Below are positions 18,877 through 27,500 of a DNA stretch of 64,000 bases, piece after piece (within the stretch, counting starts at the first letter, position 1; every line of letters starts with the position of its first letter). Source of the stretch: Planctomycetaceae bacterium (GTDB taxonomy: Bacteria > Planctomycetota > Planctomycetia > Planctomycetales > Planctomycetaceae); contig JANQSH010000056.1 in assembly GCA_028284145.1 (NCBI GenBank), positions 62,001-126,000 on the forward strand. Direction: 5' to 3'. The position numbers and the translations under genes were made by a program. The notes beneath the pieces were generated by a model, which saw nothing but the letters and a program-made list of their open reading frames with translations, did no database searches and was not told where the DNA came from.

Positions 18877-19623
18877 ATGCAGGATAAAATCTGGTATCTG
18901 AAAAACTGCGATCTGTTCGAGCGATTGTCAGACAATGAGATTGTGAGAATCGAGTCGCGTTCGTGGGCGAAATCGTTTGATCGCAATTCGATGATCTATC
19001 TCCCCTCGGATACGGGTGATTCCGTGTTGCTGCTCACCTCGGGACGCGTGAAAATCTATCACATCACCAGCGAAGGAAAACAAGCGGTCCTGACGATCAT
19101 CGAGCCGGGCGAACTGTTCGGGGAACTTGCTGTACTCGAAGAGGGCCAACGGGATGAATTCGCCGAGACGATGGAAAAATCAACGCTCGTCAAAATTCCG
19201 GGCGATCTCGTCCGCGATCTGATGGACGCGCATCCGGCGGTTTCTCTGGGCATCACAAAACTGATGGGCCTGCGTCGCAAGCGGGTTGAGCGGCGATTGA
19301 AGTCGTTGCTGTTTCGATCGAATCGCGAGCGTCTGGTTCACCTGCTGATCGAATTGGCTGAGAAATATGGGCAGCCGACGGCAGAAGGTCTGAATGTTGG
19401 CATCAAACTATCACATCAGGATCTGGCCAGCATGATCGGCAGTACTCGGGAAACAGTTACAGTCGTGCTGGGTGAACTCCAGACGGAAAACCAGATATTG
19501 ATCAAACGTCGGCAGATCGTGTTGCTGCAACCGGAGCGACTCGCTGCCAGTATCGATGAACCCCCACCGAGACCAGCGAGTGTAAATCCGACCGGGAGCT
19601 CAATTTTGCGTCAACCCACCTGA
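18877..19623 (+). CDS. Crp/Fnr-family transcription regulator
   Basis: About 248 residues. The N-terminal cyclic-nucleotide-binding-like beta roll (residues 5-125) has 'SGRVKIYHITSEGKQAVL' and 'GELFGELAVLEEGQ'. The C-terminal Crp-type helix-turn-helix has 'KLSHQDLASMIGSTRETVTVVLGELQTENQI'. The cysteine pattern of Fnr is absent, and the cAMP phosphate cassette is altered ('DEFAETM' where R-x-A-x-V is expected), so the ligand is open. Start: AGGA lies 5 bases before the ATG at 18877; upstream codons to 18778 are open but unlikely to be used. It is divergent from glpK, which it might control, and two tandem MITE-like copies follow it. Confidence 0.9.
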   Translation: MQDKIWYLKNCDLFERLSDNEIVRIESRSWAKSFDRNSMIYLPSDTGDSVLLLTSGRVKIYHITSEGKQAVLTIIEPGELFGELAVLEEGQRDEFAETMEKSTLVKIPGDLVRDLMDAHPAVSLGITKLMGLRRKRVERRLKSLLFRSNRERLVHLLIELAEKYGQPTAEGLNVGIKLSHQDLASMIGSTRETVTVVLGELQTENQILIKRRQIVLLQPERLAASIDEPPPRPASVNPTGSSILRQPT

Positions 19624-19667
19624 CCTGGAAACGAGGGTGCCCTTGGAAATTGTACCTGGCATTGAGC

Positions 19668-19770
19668 TTAGAGCGTATTACGCTCCTTCGTGGCGCGATG
19701 GGCGTTTTTCGTCCTGCAAATACAGATTCCCGCGAGCGAGAAGCGTCACACGAAAAAGTAAACTGCTCTA
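19668..19770 (+). repeat. MITE-like element, copy B1
   Basis: Starts TTAGAGCGTATTACGCTC (hairpin GAGCGT-ATT-ACGCTC) and ends GTAAACTGCTCTA. It is about 45 bp after the Crp/Fnr stop. It is joined to copy B2 through a shared TCTAGAG junction with a single TA between them. Confidence 0.88.
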
Positions 19771-19870
19771 GAGTGCATCACGCTCTTCTGTGCCGCGTTG
19801 GGCGTCGTAAAGCTCACAAACATATGTTCCCACGAGCCAGAGGCATCATACCAGAAGGTAAACTGCTCCA
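19769..19870 (+). repeat. MITE-like element, copy B2 (tandem with B1)
   Basis: Starts TAGAGTGCATCACGCTC and ends GGTAAACTGCTCCA. It is more diverged from B1 than B1 is from copy A, so it did not arise by local duplication of B1. The shared TA suggests that one copy inserted into the flank of the other. Confidence 0.82.
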
Positions 19871-19980
19871 GCAAAACTCGTGCGAGTGTGGGAAAACTCA
19901 CAGTCTTTCGTGGAAGAAAACTCGATAAATAGGAGTTAAGGTGGTACGCTTCAGGAGCTCAAATTGAGCGAGGCCCCGAA

Positions 19981-20397
19981 ATGAACGACATACCAAAAAA
20001 GCAACAGCATGATGACGCTTGGGATGCCTGTCCGCGAGGGGAGGTTTCGCAGTTGGTTCAAGGGCTGCATGCGCAACGGAAACAACAATCGATTGTGCGT
20101 GCAGCGACAATTGCTGCCTGTCTGCTGTTGATCGGCGTGGTGGGTTTGTTCGCGCTGCCAAATTCGGAGCCTCGTCAGCCGAATTATGGGGGCATCGTCT
20201 GCAGCAAAGTGGTGCAGCATGCACGAGCCTTCATCGACGGTTCGCTCGACGCAGAAATCGCTGACCGGATTCGCGTTCATCTTGGGGAATGCAAGGGTTG
20301 TCGCGACAAAATCAATGGCATGCGCGAACCAACCGCTTTGACGCATGTCGAGAGTCCGTACGTTAATGGACCTCGTGTCGCTTTGGTAACAAAGTGA
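19981..20397 (+). CDS. Small single-pass membrane protein with anti-sigma-type zinc finger
   Basis: 138 residues. One hydrophobic segment lies at about 38-57 ('ATIAACLLLIGVVGLFAL'). After it come 'CSKVVQHARAFIDGSLDAEI' and 'VHLGECKGCRDKI', the His-x3-Cys-x2-Cys arrangement of the zf-HC2/ZAS anti-sigma fold. In known anti-sigma factors the zinc domain is cytosolic and N-terminal to the membrane segment; here it follows the segment, so the topology would have to be inverted or the role differs. No sigma gene is adjacent. A purine-rich stretch precedes the ATG. Confidence 0.65.
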   Translation: MNDIPKKQQHDDAWDACPRGEVSQLVQGLHAQRKQQSIVRAATIAACLLLIGVVGLFALPNSEPRQPNYGGIVCSKVVQHARAFIDGSLDAEIADRIRVHLGECKGCRDKINGMREPTALTHVESPYVNGPRVALVTK

Positions 20398-20546
20398 GCT
20401 TCTTCGACACGGGACGCCCCGGCAGTGCCGACGTATCAGGAGAAAACTGAGTGAAAACCCTTCGTGTCACCTGTCGGCAAACAAAATAACCCCGCGTTGA
20501 CAGCAACACAGGGTTGTTTGGAACTTGCGACATGTGATCACTTCGG

Positions 20547-22355
20547 TCAGCGAATTGATGCCGAACGCCGATACCGCGTCGGTGCGGGAAGGGGGGTGGC
20601 CTGGCTATTCGTCACAGGCATTGTCATCGTCGTTTGCGAAGTGGTTGTTGTGTCGATATCGGAAAAGGTTTCGGTCACTGACCAACCCGAAAGTCTGTCT
20701 CTTGTCGCATTTCTGGTCTGTGTATCCGTCATTGCGTTGCTGTGCCGTTTGACGACCGTAGTCAGATGTGGCTGCCGTTTCAGCTCACCAGTCAGGTAGT
20801 TGACGAATCGTTCACTGGCCCGATTCACAATCACGACACGGCTGTCGGTTTTCGATCTGTTGCGCGGGCGAATGATGCAGATGACTTCCGAGTCTGACGC
20901 ATTATTGAGCAGACCGGCCAGCTGCGACTCGTCGGTAAAACGAGTCGTGTCGGAAGATGATCTGGGGGTCACGCCCGGCATTGGTGGCGCGGTTTGGGAA
21001 GAGTGGGGCTGCGATTCGCTGTTCTGGAAAGGTGTCATTTTGTTTTCGGAGATGAGTTCGGTCGGCTCGCCATCAAACGGCCCCGGCAGGACATCATGCT
21101 TACGATAAAGAGCCGAGAGTTCTGCCTGATCGAGAAGTTGGTGGATCGCAACAAGGCCAGCATACAGGCCTCGCTTTTCTTCGGGATCCGCAGCAATGCA
21201 AACGCCGATTGTGCGTCCTTCCTCATCGTACAGGCCACCACCGGAACGTCCTTGAACCGGAACGCCCGTGCATTCGATATTGTCTGGACCGAGGTAGCGG
21301 TTGAGTGCGGTGATCCGATGGATTTGCCGCGAGGGATTTTCGCCACCCCCACAACCGACACTGGAAACCATCTGGCCCGGTTTGATCGGTGTATTCAGAC
21401 CAGCAACGGGCAAGATGTGTAAAGCACGATCGGTTGGAATCGACAGCAGTCCAACATCGGCTTCCAGGTTAAAATGCAATACTTTGCCGACGAAAGTCGC
21501 CCGACGATTCAATCTGGAATGGGAAAACACATCGACTTCAATTTTCGATTTGTCATCCAGATTTCGGAAGATGTGTCCGCATGTCAGAATCAATGTGTTG
21601 CCGGTTTTGCTGGCAATCACCGTGCCGGAGCCGAAGTTCACTCCCTCTTTATCCTGCACACGAATTCTGACGCAGCCGTTGAGCAATTTTCCAGAAATGT
21701 CACCGGCGTTTTTCGCAACGGGTTCTTCTTCAAAATCAAATTTGGCACGAGCGATCAGGTCTCCGCTACCCGGTTTTGCCTTGGGGCCACTGGGTACAGC
21801 GGCAGCAATCATCGCTTCGGGACGCAGGTGAGCGGGGGGACCATCTTGTTGTTTCGGAGATAGTTCGTGAGTTACAGGCAGCGGTCGACGTGGAGCAGGT
21901 GACGTCGTCGGGGCAGTCGGTTGAGATGCGTGAGGTGATGTGTTTTTCGCGATGACTTCCGATTGCTGAACGGGCGGGATTTTGGCAATCATGTTCCGCA
22001 GTTGAGATTCGGACGTCATTCCCACCACACGCTGTACAACCTTGCCATCGATCACTAACACAAATGCGGGAATGCTGCTGATCCCGTATTTCTTCGCCAG
22101 GGCCGGTTCGCGGTCGACATCGACCTGCCGAATCGGCAGGCCCTGTTGTTCCATCCGCGTCACGATCGGTTTCATGCGACGGCAGGGTGCACACCAGTTG
22201 GCGGTGAAGTCGTAGAGAATCCCCCGCCGGGTGTCCGGCTTCATCACGACAATTGAGGACTGCTGCGAATGCGTTGCGGAAGAATCTGCCTCGCAAAGAA
22301 TCCAGGTCAGCAGGACGGATGTGACAATCGAAACGAACAGCAGCGCGAATTTCAT
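20547..22355 (-). CDS. Thioredoxin domain fused to a trypsin-like serine protease
   Basis: About 602 residues. An N-terminal signal or anchor segment ('LLFVSIVTSVLLTWIL') is followed by a thioredoxin fold with active site 'WCAPC' (54-58) and the cis-Pro region 'ISSIPAFVLV'. A Pro-rich linker leads to a chymotrypsin/DegP-like domain with a plausible triad: His261 in 'LTCGHIF', Asp300 in 'EADVGLL' and Ser371 in 'GRSGGGL'. A tail of about 180 residues rich in Ser, Thr and Gln has no recognised domain. It probably acts in the periplasm on disulfides and misfolded proteins. GGAGG precedes the ATG at 22355; the frame is open to 22430. Confidence 0.85.
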   Translation of the reverse strand: MKFALLFVSIVTSVLLTWILCEADSSATHSQQSSIVVMKPDTRRGILYDFTANWCAPCRRMKPIVTRMEQQGLPIRQVDVDREPALAKKYGISSIPAFVLVIDGKVVQRVVGMTSESQLRNMIAKIPPVQQSEVIAKNTSPHASQPTAPTTSPAPRRPLPVTHELSPKQQDGPPAHLRPEAMIAAAVPSGPKAKPGSGDLIARAKFDFEEEPVAKNAGDISGKLLNGCVRIRVQDKEGVNFGSGTVIASKTGNTLILTCGHIFRNLDDKSKIEVDVFSHSRLNRRATFVGKVLHFNLEADVGLLSIPTDRALHILPVAGLNTPIKPGQMVSSVGCGGGENPSRQIHRITALNRYLGPDNIECTGVPVQGRSGGGLYDEEGRTIGVCIAADPEEKRGLYAGLVAIHQLLDQAELSALYRKHDVLPGPFDGEPTELISENKMTPFQNSESQPHSSQTAPPMPGVTPRSSSDTTRFTDESQLAGLLNNASDSEVICIIRPRNRSKTDSRVVIVNRASERFVNYLTGELKRQPHLTTVVKRHSNAMTDTQTRNATRDRLSGWSVTETFSDIDTTTTSQTTMTMPVTNSQATPLPAPTRYRRSASIR

Positions 22356-22943
22356 GCTCAGGCCTCCATGCCCGGTCGAAATTGTAAAAATTGCTTGTTG
22401 TTGGTGGAAGAAGTTACATTCGGAATCCATCCCGAAGTGACAACTTTCCGCTGTCTGGCTGTGTAAAGAGTTGGGAAACTGAGGGTTGCGACTGAATCAA
22501 CAATCAGAGGGGCAATCGAAGTGGATCAGATTAGAAGATGGTTTGCGATAGAGCACAGGACGTGCCGAATCTGGCAGTTATTGCCGAATGGTGTCTTCTA
22601 CATCAAAACCATTTTTCTGGAAACACCAGTTTGCCGCTTATCTCACTCGCCAATACCGATTTTCTAAAATGGATCTGTTGCCACCGATAGCGGATTCACA
22701 GCTCAAGGGGCTTGAAGGTTCGCCGGAACCGGGCGTGCGGCGATTTCGGTCACCTCCACAATACCCGATATGGTTGCGCGACGGTGCGATGAGTTCGTCA
22801 ACAAAAAACTCGGGCGCGAATTGGGCCATTGTCCGATTGCGACTGTGTACTTTCCCACTGTGGCGGGTATATAATGCATTGGTTATGATCGAATTCCAAT
22901 TTGTCGCGGTGGTTTTTCGGGTGTATTCGCAAATTGAGACACC
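22356..22943. other. Intergenic region before MITE-like copy C
   Basis: No supported gene. A plus-strand open frame (22588-23037) runs into the repeat, has no ribosome site and shows no protein-like composition. Divergent promoters for the thioredoxin-protease gene and the lipoprotein gene are expected here. Confidence 0.5.
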
Positions 22944-23050
22944 CTGGAGCAGTTTATCTTCTGGTGTGACGTCTCTGGCTCGTGAGGGCCTGTGTTTGCA
23001 GGCCGAACGACGCCCATCGCGGCACAGAGGAGCGTAATACGCTCCGATAA
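22944..23050 (-). repeat. MITE-like element, copy C
   Basis: Reverse orientation: starts CTGGAGCAGTTTATC and ends GGAGCGTAATACGCTCCG. The internal hairpin GGCCTG-tgtttg-CAGGCC is perfect in this copy. It lies upstream of the lipoprotein gene. Confidence 0.85.
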
Positions 23051-23229
23051 GTTCGATCGTCCGACAAATGTTTTCCCGCCACCCCGACCAACCTGATTTT
23101 CCCCCAACGGGCTGTTTTCAACTGGTCTCGATGAGGCTGTTGTCCCGATCTGCTGATCTCTCGGTCGCCACACGAAGAGAACGGCCTCACGCGAATCCCG
23201 ATTATCGCCAACTGACTGGACGCCAGGAA

Positions 23230-24477
23230 ATGCACCGTTTTGCCTCACGTCTTGCGCATCCCTCGTGCCACTGGATCACTCTCCTGTTTGGTGGCCTGTC
23301 CACACTGTTTTTAACTGGCTGTGGTTCCGGAGAACCGATTCGCGAATATGAGGTCCTCAAACCGAAGTTTGTCTACGAGCGAAATCACCTCGAACTCGAA
23401 AAACGTCAGTTGCTTGGAGCAATGATCGCACAAGGCGATACGATGTGGTTTGTCAAAGTGATGGGGCCGGAGTCGGAAGTCAGCCCGCATCTGCAACCGT
23501 TTGCCAAATTTGTGTCATCCATCAAATTTGAAGACGACACAAGCGACCCGACCTGGATACTGCCCAAAGGCTGGTACGAGGCACCGCCAGATGATCCGCG
23601 TAATGGTGGCATGTTCCCGCGCTACGCCACGATCGATTTCCGGAAACTGTCGGAAGGCGACAGTGATAGCTATGGAACGCTCAAATCCAAAAAGAAAACA
23701 GATGTGGCGATTACAAAACTGAAGATCAACAATCCGAGCCTGGAGGAATACCTCCTCAGCAACATCAACCGCTGGCGGGAACAGTTGGAGATTTCTCCCG
23801 CGACTTTGGAAAACCTGTTCAGCCCGGATGGCAGTACACTGGATGATCCGGAATTTGTCGAACGGCAAGTTGTTGATGACCGTGAGATTGTGTTCGTCAG
23901 CCTGAAGGAGACGAAGAAGAGTAAAAAGAAATCTCCCACAGCAAACCAGGCGACCTTACCCGCGGGACATCCGCCGATTGAAGGGCATCCACCTGTTGGC
24001 CCACCGAAGAATGCGTCGAACAAATCGCAATCCGACGGGGTAAAATCACAGCCGGTCACGCTGAATTTCCAAGCCTCCGAATCGTGGACCAAACGGGATT
24101 CCGGCGGGAATTATGAAGTCGCGTTCGATCTCGAAGAGGGTGATGAAAAAGCCGAAGTGACGGTAATGCGAATGCGGCGTCAACCGGGCGGTTATCTCGG
24201 CTTTGTCAATATCTGGGCCGAAAGTGTTGGTTTGGAGCCAATGAACTCCGAGCAAATCAATGAGTTGAAAGCCGAAATCGAAGTTGGCGAACACACAGGC
24301 GAAATGTTCGTTTTGAACAGTCCGGATGACGCGGAGAAAAAGCAAGCCGTCCTGGGCGTTATCCTCCCGATGAACGACACTGTTTGGTCGATCAAGTTCA
24401 AAGGCAGCTCGACTCTGGCAGAGCGTGAACGATCGAACTTCGAGGCGTTCGTGAAATCGATCACACCCAGACAGTAG
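23230..24477 (+). CDS. Lipoprotein with internal duplication, upstream of the cytochrome c assembly gene
   Basis: About 415 residues; function not recognised. The N-terminus has a hydrophobic signal ending in the lipobox 'LFLTGC', so it should be a lipid-anchored envelope protein. The N-terminal half contains 'LLGAMIAQGDTMWFVKVMGP' and the C-terminal half 'VLGVILPMNDTVWSIKFKGS', each followed by a 'PFAKFVSSI'/'FEAFVKSI' helix: an internal duplication joined by a Lys/Pro-rich linker (about 235-275). The frame is open to 23068, but ATG 23230 follows AGGAA and puts the signal peptide at the N-terminus. It ends 112 bp before the ResB-CcsA gene on the same strand, which suggests an operon and a link to cytochrome c maturation. 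Confidence 0.72.
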   Translation: MHRFASRLAHPSCHWITLLFGGLSTLFLTGCGSGEPIREYEVLKPKFVYERNHLELEKRQLLGAMIAQGDTMWFVKVMGPESEVSPHLQPFAKFVSSIKFEDDTSDPTWILPKGWYEAPPDDPRNGGMFPRYATIDFRKLSEGDSDSYGTLKSKKKTDVAITKLKINNPSLEEYLLSNINRWREQLEISPATLENLFSPDGSTLDDPEFVERQVVDDREIVFVSLKETKKSKKKSPTANQATLPAGHPPIEGHPPVGPPKNASNKSQSDGVKSQPVTLNFQASESWTKRDSGGNYEVAFDLEEGDEKAEVTVMRMRRQPGGYLGFVNIWAESVGLEPMNSEQINELKAEIEVGEHTGEMFVLNSPDDAEKKQAVLGVILPMNDTVWSIKFKGSSTLAERERSNFEAFVKSITPRQ

Positions 24478-24589
24478 CAACACCCATTACAGACCGACAA
24501 ACAAAAGCCAGCAAAATTCGGCAACAGATCAAACCCGATACCACAATCGCACCGACTGACAACACACCATTCCCATGAGGTCTGGATTC

Positions 24590-27500
24590 ATGGCAACACA
24601 GACAACCTCTCCCAAAAACTTCAGCGATTCCCGGGCGAACACTGCCATCAATGAAATTGTGGACATCCTCAAGCAAGTCGTCACCGCGCTCGCTTCGCTG
24701 AAGTTCACCGTCGTATTGTTGGCGATGGCAATTTTCATCGTCCTCGCAGGCACATTCGCTCAGACGAAAATGGGCAATTGGGAAGTGGTCGATCAGTATT
24801 TCCGCAAAGCCGGCTTTGCCTGGATTGAGTTTGACGTCTTCTACCCGAAGGCGTTTTTCCCTTCCAAAGAGGGACCAATTGGCGGCGGTTTCTGGTTTCC
24901 CTCAGGCTGGATGATTGGCCTGGGAATGATGATCAACCTGCTTGCCGCACATGGTATTCGCTTTACCATCCAGGCGCGCGGGACTCGACTGATTGCCGGA
25001 TTCATCACTTTGATGGTCGGCTTTTTCGTCACCTGGCTGGTGATTGTCAGCGGCGACAACATGGATGGCGTGCAGGTGGAAATCACCGATGGACTGGCCC
25101 GTACACTTTGGATCTCGATGGCGGTGGTACTGGTTCTTGGTGCGCTCGGTTCAATATCCGGTCTGTTTTTTCTGAATCGGCGTGAACGCAAAGTCGAATG
25201 GTGGTCGTTGGTGGTATTGGGCGTTCTGTTCGCAGGGTTGGCCGGCTGGATGTGGCACGACATCGACGGCACGCAAATCTCCAACGCCTCGATGCGAATT
25301 GTCTGGCAGTTGACCAAGGGAAGTTTTGCCGGTCTGGTGTTGCTGGCCGGTTGTATCCTGCTGTTCAAAAAGCGGGCCGGTGTCGTGTTATTGCACGGCG
25401 GCATTGGTTTGCTGATGTTCAGTGAACTGCTGGTCGGCGTACAGGCGGAAGAGGGGCAACTCGCATTATACGAAGGTGAAACGGCCAACTATGTCATCGA
25501 TATCCGCTCGGTCGAGTTGGCTTTCGTTGACCATTCCGACAAAGAAGAGGATCGCCACATTGTCATTCCGGAATCCCGACTCTACACGGGCGAAATCATC
25601 GACGATCCCAATTATCCCTTCGTCGTCGAAGTCGTGCAGTTCATGGTCAACTCCGACGCCTTACCCGAAGCGAGAGCGGCTGCCTTGGAAAAACAGGGCG
25701 GACGGGAACCTGTCAAAAATCCCTCAACAACCGGTTTCGGCACCAAATACAAGTTGCTTCAAAAAGAGGAGGAGGACGGCCTGGGGGATGAAACCAACAT
25801 GGCCGGGGCGTACATCAAAATCATATCGCGGAAAGAGCAGAAGGAGGACGTCTGGATCTTTCATCAGGAACTCAAGCCACAAACCATACGCATTAATGGC
25901 GTCGATTACCAGGCGTCGTTGCGGTTCAAACGCCGTTACCTGCCTTACTCGGTTCATCTGGAAGATGTGCAGAAAAACGATTACGTCGGCACGAATACAC
26001 CGCGCGACTACGCGTCGATCATCCACATTCATGATCCCGAAACGAAACGGGATCTCAAAGGGGAACGGATCTGGATGAACAACCCACTGCGGTATCGGGG
26101 CGACACGTTCTACCAAAGCGATTATGGCAAAGGTCCAAAGGTTGTGCGCGATCCCGAAACGTGGGAACCGCAGATGGAGTTCAACCGGCAGGCAGGCAAG
26201 TGGCAGGAAAAGGTGATTCCCGCTCAGGAACGCACCGTGTTGAGCGTCGTCACCAACACCGGCTGGATGATTCCCTATGTTTCCTGCATGATTGTCGCCG
26301 TCGGCATGCTGTCCCATTTTCTGCTGACACTCACTCGATTCTCCAAACGGTTAGCCCCACGAGAAGACGCGGTTGCCCTCGGTAAAAAAAGCGGTTCAGA
26401 ACCATCCGGCGAATTCGATGGACCGAAAGATGAAAAGTTTCAAATTGAAGAGCAACCGGTCGCCAAACCGATGAAGTCGAAATTCCGCGGGCGTGCAGCG
26501 TTAGATGCCGCACCGCCCAACTGGGCGTTGTACGTCATTCCGATACTGATGGTCGGCGTCGCCGGGATGTATCTTGCCCGCAAAGCAACTCCGCCCAAAC
26601 AGGCTGAAGATCAGATGGCGGTTTACGAATTTGGCAAACTGCCGACGACGTTTACCGGTCGCGTCAAACCGATGAGTTCATACGCCCAGAATACTCTGTA
26701 CGTGATGTCGGGTCGACAGACGATCAAACGGGCTGGCAAGGGAGAAAACCGTAAGCCTCGCCCGCCGCTGCGTCTTGCAGAACCGGAAGGCAAAGCGGAA
26801 CCTGCCACCGCCTGGATGCTCGACTTGATTACCGGCAAAGAACGGGCTGACGATGTGGAGATCTTCCGCATCGATGATCCGAGCGTCCGCAGCATGTTGC
26901 AATTGGATGAGCGTCCCAAGTGGTGGAAGTATTCGTGGAATCAACTGCAGCCCCGTTACGAGGCGATCCAGGATGAAATCCGCAGTGTGAAGGATGAAGA
27001 AAAAGGGATCGATATTCCGCAGGATGACTGGACGACCCGCCAAAGAAGAACGATCGCCCTCAATGGCAACATTGTCCGCATCCGAACGATGCGTTCCGCT
27101 TTTCTCGATCGGCATTCCTTCCCAACGTTCTACCTGCAAAACATCCGGCACGGCAAATACGACGAAAACACCGGAGATGGGCCGCATCAAAACACAGAAT
27201 CGTTTTACGTCTGGTTCGTGTTGAAAATTATCCCCCGCATCGAACCGGACATGGGAGAAAAGGTCGCGTTGTCAATTCCCAAAGACGACCTGCAGCAAGA
27301 CTGGGAGTCGTACACTAGGGCGGCCTTGCGACTCTGGATTCAGCGATTCGCCAGGAAACACGACGCGAAAACGCTCGACGAATTCGCGCAACACTTCATT
27401 GTGCAGATGAACAAGGACGGCCTCTACGATATCTACTACCAGCAGCATCTCGATGGCGAAGTCCTCACAGCGGTGCTGGAAAACACGATTCTGACATTCC

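Noticed and set aside
22588-23037. Plus-strand open frame of 149 codons before the lipoprotein gene
   Set aside because: Its last third is the MITE-like copy C and the rest has atypical composition for this genome.
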